From positions 186,001-250,000 of the forward strand of contig NZ_QUJB01000001.1 of NCBI RefSeq assembly GCF_003480435.1: a DNA stretch of 64,000 bases, given 5' to 3'. This stretch comes from Clostridium sp. AM30-24. GTDB lineage: Bacteria; Bacillota; Clostridia; Lachnospirales; Lachnospiraceae. The notes beneath the pieces are model-generated. The model had not been told where the DNA came from, searched no databases, and saw only the letters and a program-made list of their open reading frames with translations. The translations under genes were made by a program, and so were the position numbers. Positions 62,111 to 64,000 of this stretch are shown here, piece after piece (positions within the stretch are counted from its first letter, which is position 1; each line of letters opens with the position of its first letter).

Positions 62111-62748
62111 CACTTCTTCTCTCCCCAGCCGCCGCGCAAAAGCTCCGGCTCATCCATCAGATGGGCGAAATCGTTAAAACGGTTTAACAGCATCTCCCCG
62201 TCGGACTCCCGGTAATAGAATTCCGTGATCCCGCAGTTCTCCAGATGTCTCGCAAGAAGTGGAACATACGCGCCGCCCATATGGAGATAATGAGTCACAA
62301 GACTCCGGATCACGCCGCCGTGGGTGACGACAGCCACGGTCTCTGCACCAGACTTTGCGATCTCATCCATGACCGGAACGGCCCGGCGGATCACATCTGC
62401 AGCGTTCTCACCACCCGGATACGGAAGATCCTCCTTCATGGAAGCTCTGGCGGCAAAAAAGTCTGCGTAGCGCTCCATAATCACATCGTCGGAAAGTCCC
62501 TCCAGATCACCGAATGAGATTTCCCGCAAACCTTCACGTATCAATCTCGGTGCATGGAGCTTTTCATTGATAATATCGGCTGTCTCGCATGCGCGGATCA
62601 GGTCACTGGACCAGACAGCGTCGATGGATTCTTTTTTTAGCCTCTCCCCGAGAAGCTCAGCCTGCCGCCTTCCAGCATCGGAAAGCGGCACATTTACATT
62701 GCAAAGCGGGCTGTTCTGCCTGCCGTGACGGATCAGATAGATTCTCAT
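62110..62748 (-). CDS. Histidine phosphatase (phosphoglycerate-mutase-like) family protein
   Basis: 212 residues. Catalytic LIRHGRQ near residues 5-11, second His in VVTHGGVIRS, and proton donor Glu in GLREISFGDLEG. It may dephosphorylate small metabolites or act like CobC; no B12 genes adjoin, so the substrate is open. It precedes and overlaps the methyltransferase gene. Confidence 0.87.
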   Translation of the reverse strand: MRIYLIRHGRQNSPLCNVNVPLSDAGRRQAELLGERLKKESIDAVWSSDLIRACETADIINEKLHAPRLIREGLREISFGDLEGLSDDVIMERYADFFAARASMKEDLPYPGGENAADVIRRAVPVMDEIAKSGAETVAVVTHGGVIRSLVTHYLHMGGAYVPLLARHLENCGITEFYYRESDGEMLLNRFNDFAHLMDEPELLRGGWGEKK

Positions 62749-62760
62749 AGTTTCTCCTGT

Positions 62761-64000
62761 TTAGTTCTTAAAGCTGTGGATCGGAGCCGGAATCCGTCCG
62801 GTTCTGCTTACAAATTTTTCACAGCTGAATGCGTTCACTGGCATGATCGGCGCATGTCCTAAAAGACCGCCGAACTCTACCGTCTCGCCCACACCTTTTC
62901 CGATTACCGGGATCAGGCGGACTGCTGTTGTCTTCTGGTTTACCATGCCGATCGCCGCCTCATCCGCGATGATTCCGGCGATGGTTGCGGCACTTGTGTC
63001 TCCCGGAACCGCGATCATGTCAAGACCCACGGAGCATACGCAGGTCATTGCCTCCAGTTTCTCGATGGTAAGAGCGCCCTCGTTGACCGCATCGATCATT
63101 CCCTGGTCCTCGCTGACCGGAATAAATGCACCGGAAAGTCCGCCGACGTAGGAAGATGCCATAACGCCGCCCTTCTTTACCTGGTCATTTAACATAGCGA
63201 GGGCAGCCGTTGTCCCCGGTGCGCCTGCTCGCTCTAAACCGATCTCCTCCAGGATCTCAGCAACGGAATCGCCCACAGCCGGAGTCGGCGCTAAAGACAG
63301 GTCGATAATACCGAACGGGATACCGAGGCGTGCGGATGCCTCTTTCGCAACAAGCTGGCCTACACGGGTGATCTTGAATGCAGTCTTCTTAATCGTCTCA
63401 CATAACGTCTCGAAATCAGCACCGCGGACAGACTGCAGCGCTGTTTTTACAACACCAGGTCCGGAAACACCTACGTTAATGATTGCGTCGGCCTCTGTGA
63501 CACCATGGAATGCGCCTGCCATGAACGGGTTGTCATCCGGTGCATTGCAGAAAATAACAAGCTTCGCGCAGCCCAGACAGTCGTTGTCCTTTGTGTACTC
63601 CGCTGTTCTTACGACCATCTCGCCCATCAGACGGACAGCGTCCATATTTAAGCCGGTCTTTGTGGAACCGACGTTGATGGAGCTGCAGACGAAATCTGTC
63701 TCTTTTAACGCCTGCGGGATGGAACGCATCAGATTCTCATCGGCTGTTGTCATGCCCTTTGAAACAAGTGCGGAATATCCGCCGATAAAATTGACGCCTA
63801 CGGTTTTTGCCGCGCGGTCGAGAGTCTTTGCGATGGTCACAAAATCTTCCGGACTCTTGCATGCAGCACCGCCCACCAGGGCGATCGGAGTCACGGAAAT
63901 ACGCTTATTGACAATCGGAATTCCAAAATCGCGCTCAATCTGTTTTCCTGTCGGAACAAGATCCTTTGCGAGAGTCGTGATCTTGTTGTAGATCTTTTCG
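62761..64000 (-). CDS. UPF0210 (PFL-like, DUF711) protein, start outside the window
   Basis: 412 C-terminal residues are visible of an expected 450. The frame runs off the right edge ([19 protein letters not shown], then [16 protein letters not shown]). Conserved Gly-rich blocks include [19 protein letters not shown] and [17 protein letters not shown]. It is related to pyruvate-formate-lyase-like folds but of unproven function; usually paired with an upstream ACT-domain gene, which would lie beyond the window. Twelve bases before the phosphatase gene. Confidence 0.9.
   Translation of the reverse strand, partial: EKIYNKITTLAKDLVPTGKQIERDFGIPIVNKRISVTPIALVGGAACKSPEDFVTIAKTLDRAAKTVGVNFIGGYSALVSKGMTTADENLMRSIPQALKETDFVCSSINVGSTKTGLNMDAVRLMGEMVVRTAEYTKDNDCLGCAKLVIFCNAPDDNPFMAGAFHGVTEADAIINVGVSGPGVVKTALQSVRGADFETLCETIKKTAFKITRVGQLVAKEASARLGIPFGIIDLSLAPTPAVGDSVAEILEEIGLERAGAPGTTAALAMLNDQVKKGGVMASSYVGGLSGAFIPVSEDQGMIDAVNEGALTIEKLEAMTCVCSVGLDMIAVPGDTSAATIAGIIADEAAIGMVNQKTTAVRLIPVIGKGVGETVEFGGLLGHAPIMPVNAFSCEKFVSRTGRIPAPIHSFKN

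Overview
The window (about 50% G+C by eye) reads as a chromosomal segment of an anaerobic gut-type Clostridia, most likely Lachnospiraceae. The support is a type III glutamine synthetase, the diaminopimelate aminotransferase DapL, an archaeal-type AspRS in an operon with gatCAB, T-box leaders, a ylmE-sepF-ylmH division cluster, and B12 uptake genes carrying Lys/Thr/Glu-rich lipoprotein linkers. No rRNA, tRNA or CRISPR array was seen.

Left half (1-36.3 kb) is mostly housekeeping. It holds a creatininase end, glnN (reverse) with a strongly folded leader, pyrG whose product ends in an extra ANTAR-like RNA-binding domain, dapL, a T-box with an Asn specifier driving aspS-gatC-gatA-gatB, plsX-acpP-rnc-smc-ftsY, a threonine ammonia-lyase and a ClC-family transporter. 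Next is a cobalamin-riboswitch operon: a cobaltochelatase-like lipoprotein, a two-repeat lipoprotein, and a binding protein/permease/ATPase set whose ATPase has a novel-looking C-terminal extension. Then come a Thr T-box with thrS, a membrane-anchored adaptor with ylmE-sepF-ylmH-aroB-lspA-rluD, and a cytidylate-kinase-like gene. Two copies of a structured interspersed repeat sit directly after terminators at 22.5 and 27.2 kb.

36.3-38.8 kb looks acquired: a fused remnant of a nuclease-family protein and a DegV protein, a membrane protein plus XRE regulator pair with its own operator-promoter, and an esterase. Then come glmS (reverse, long structured leader without a recognisable glmS ribozyme) and an NlpC/P60 cell-wall hydrolase.

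43,457-55,571 is, by my reading, one 12.1-kb transposon-like island. Its 28-bp ends are inverted repeats (23/28 identical, TGTCA termini), its right end carries six tandem copies of a TTTGTACCATAATTACCTAAA-type box, and both ends are flanked by the same 7 bp (GGAATAT). Inside are decayed conjugative-element genes (an amber-interrupted YdjM-like gene, a frameshifted VirD4-like gene, a serine-recombinase tail), a FadR-type regulator with a galactonate catabolic operon (dehydratase, aldolase, kinase) and two matching operators, deletion-fused gene fragments, a PepV-type dipeptidase, and a TlpA / CD1871A / 4Fe-4S redox set. No transposase is present. The insertion lies immediately upstream of the promoter of a TtcA-like gene.

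55.6-64 kb returns to chromosomal genes (TtcA-like, tyrosine recombinase, small membrane and lipoproteins, a methyltransferase with a histidine phosphatase, UPF0210), interrupted by IS110, GPH-symporter and AAA-ATPase fragments.
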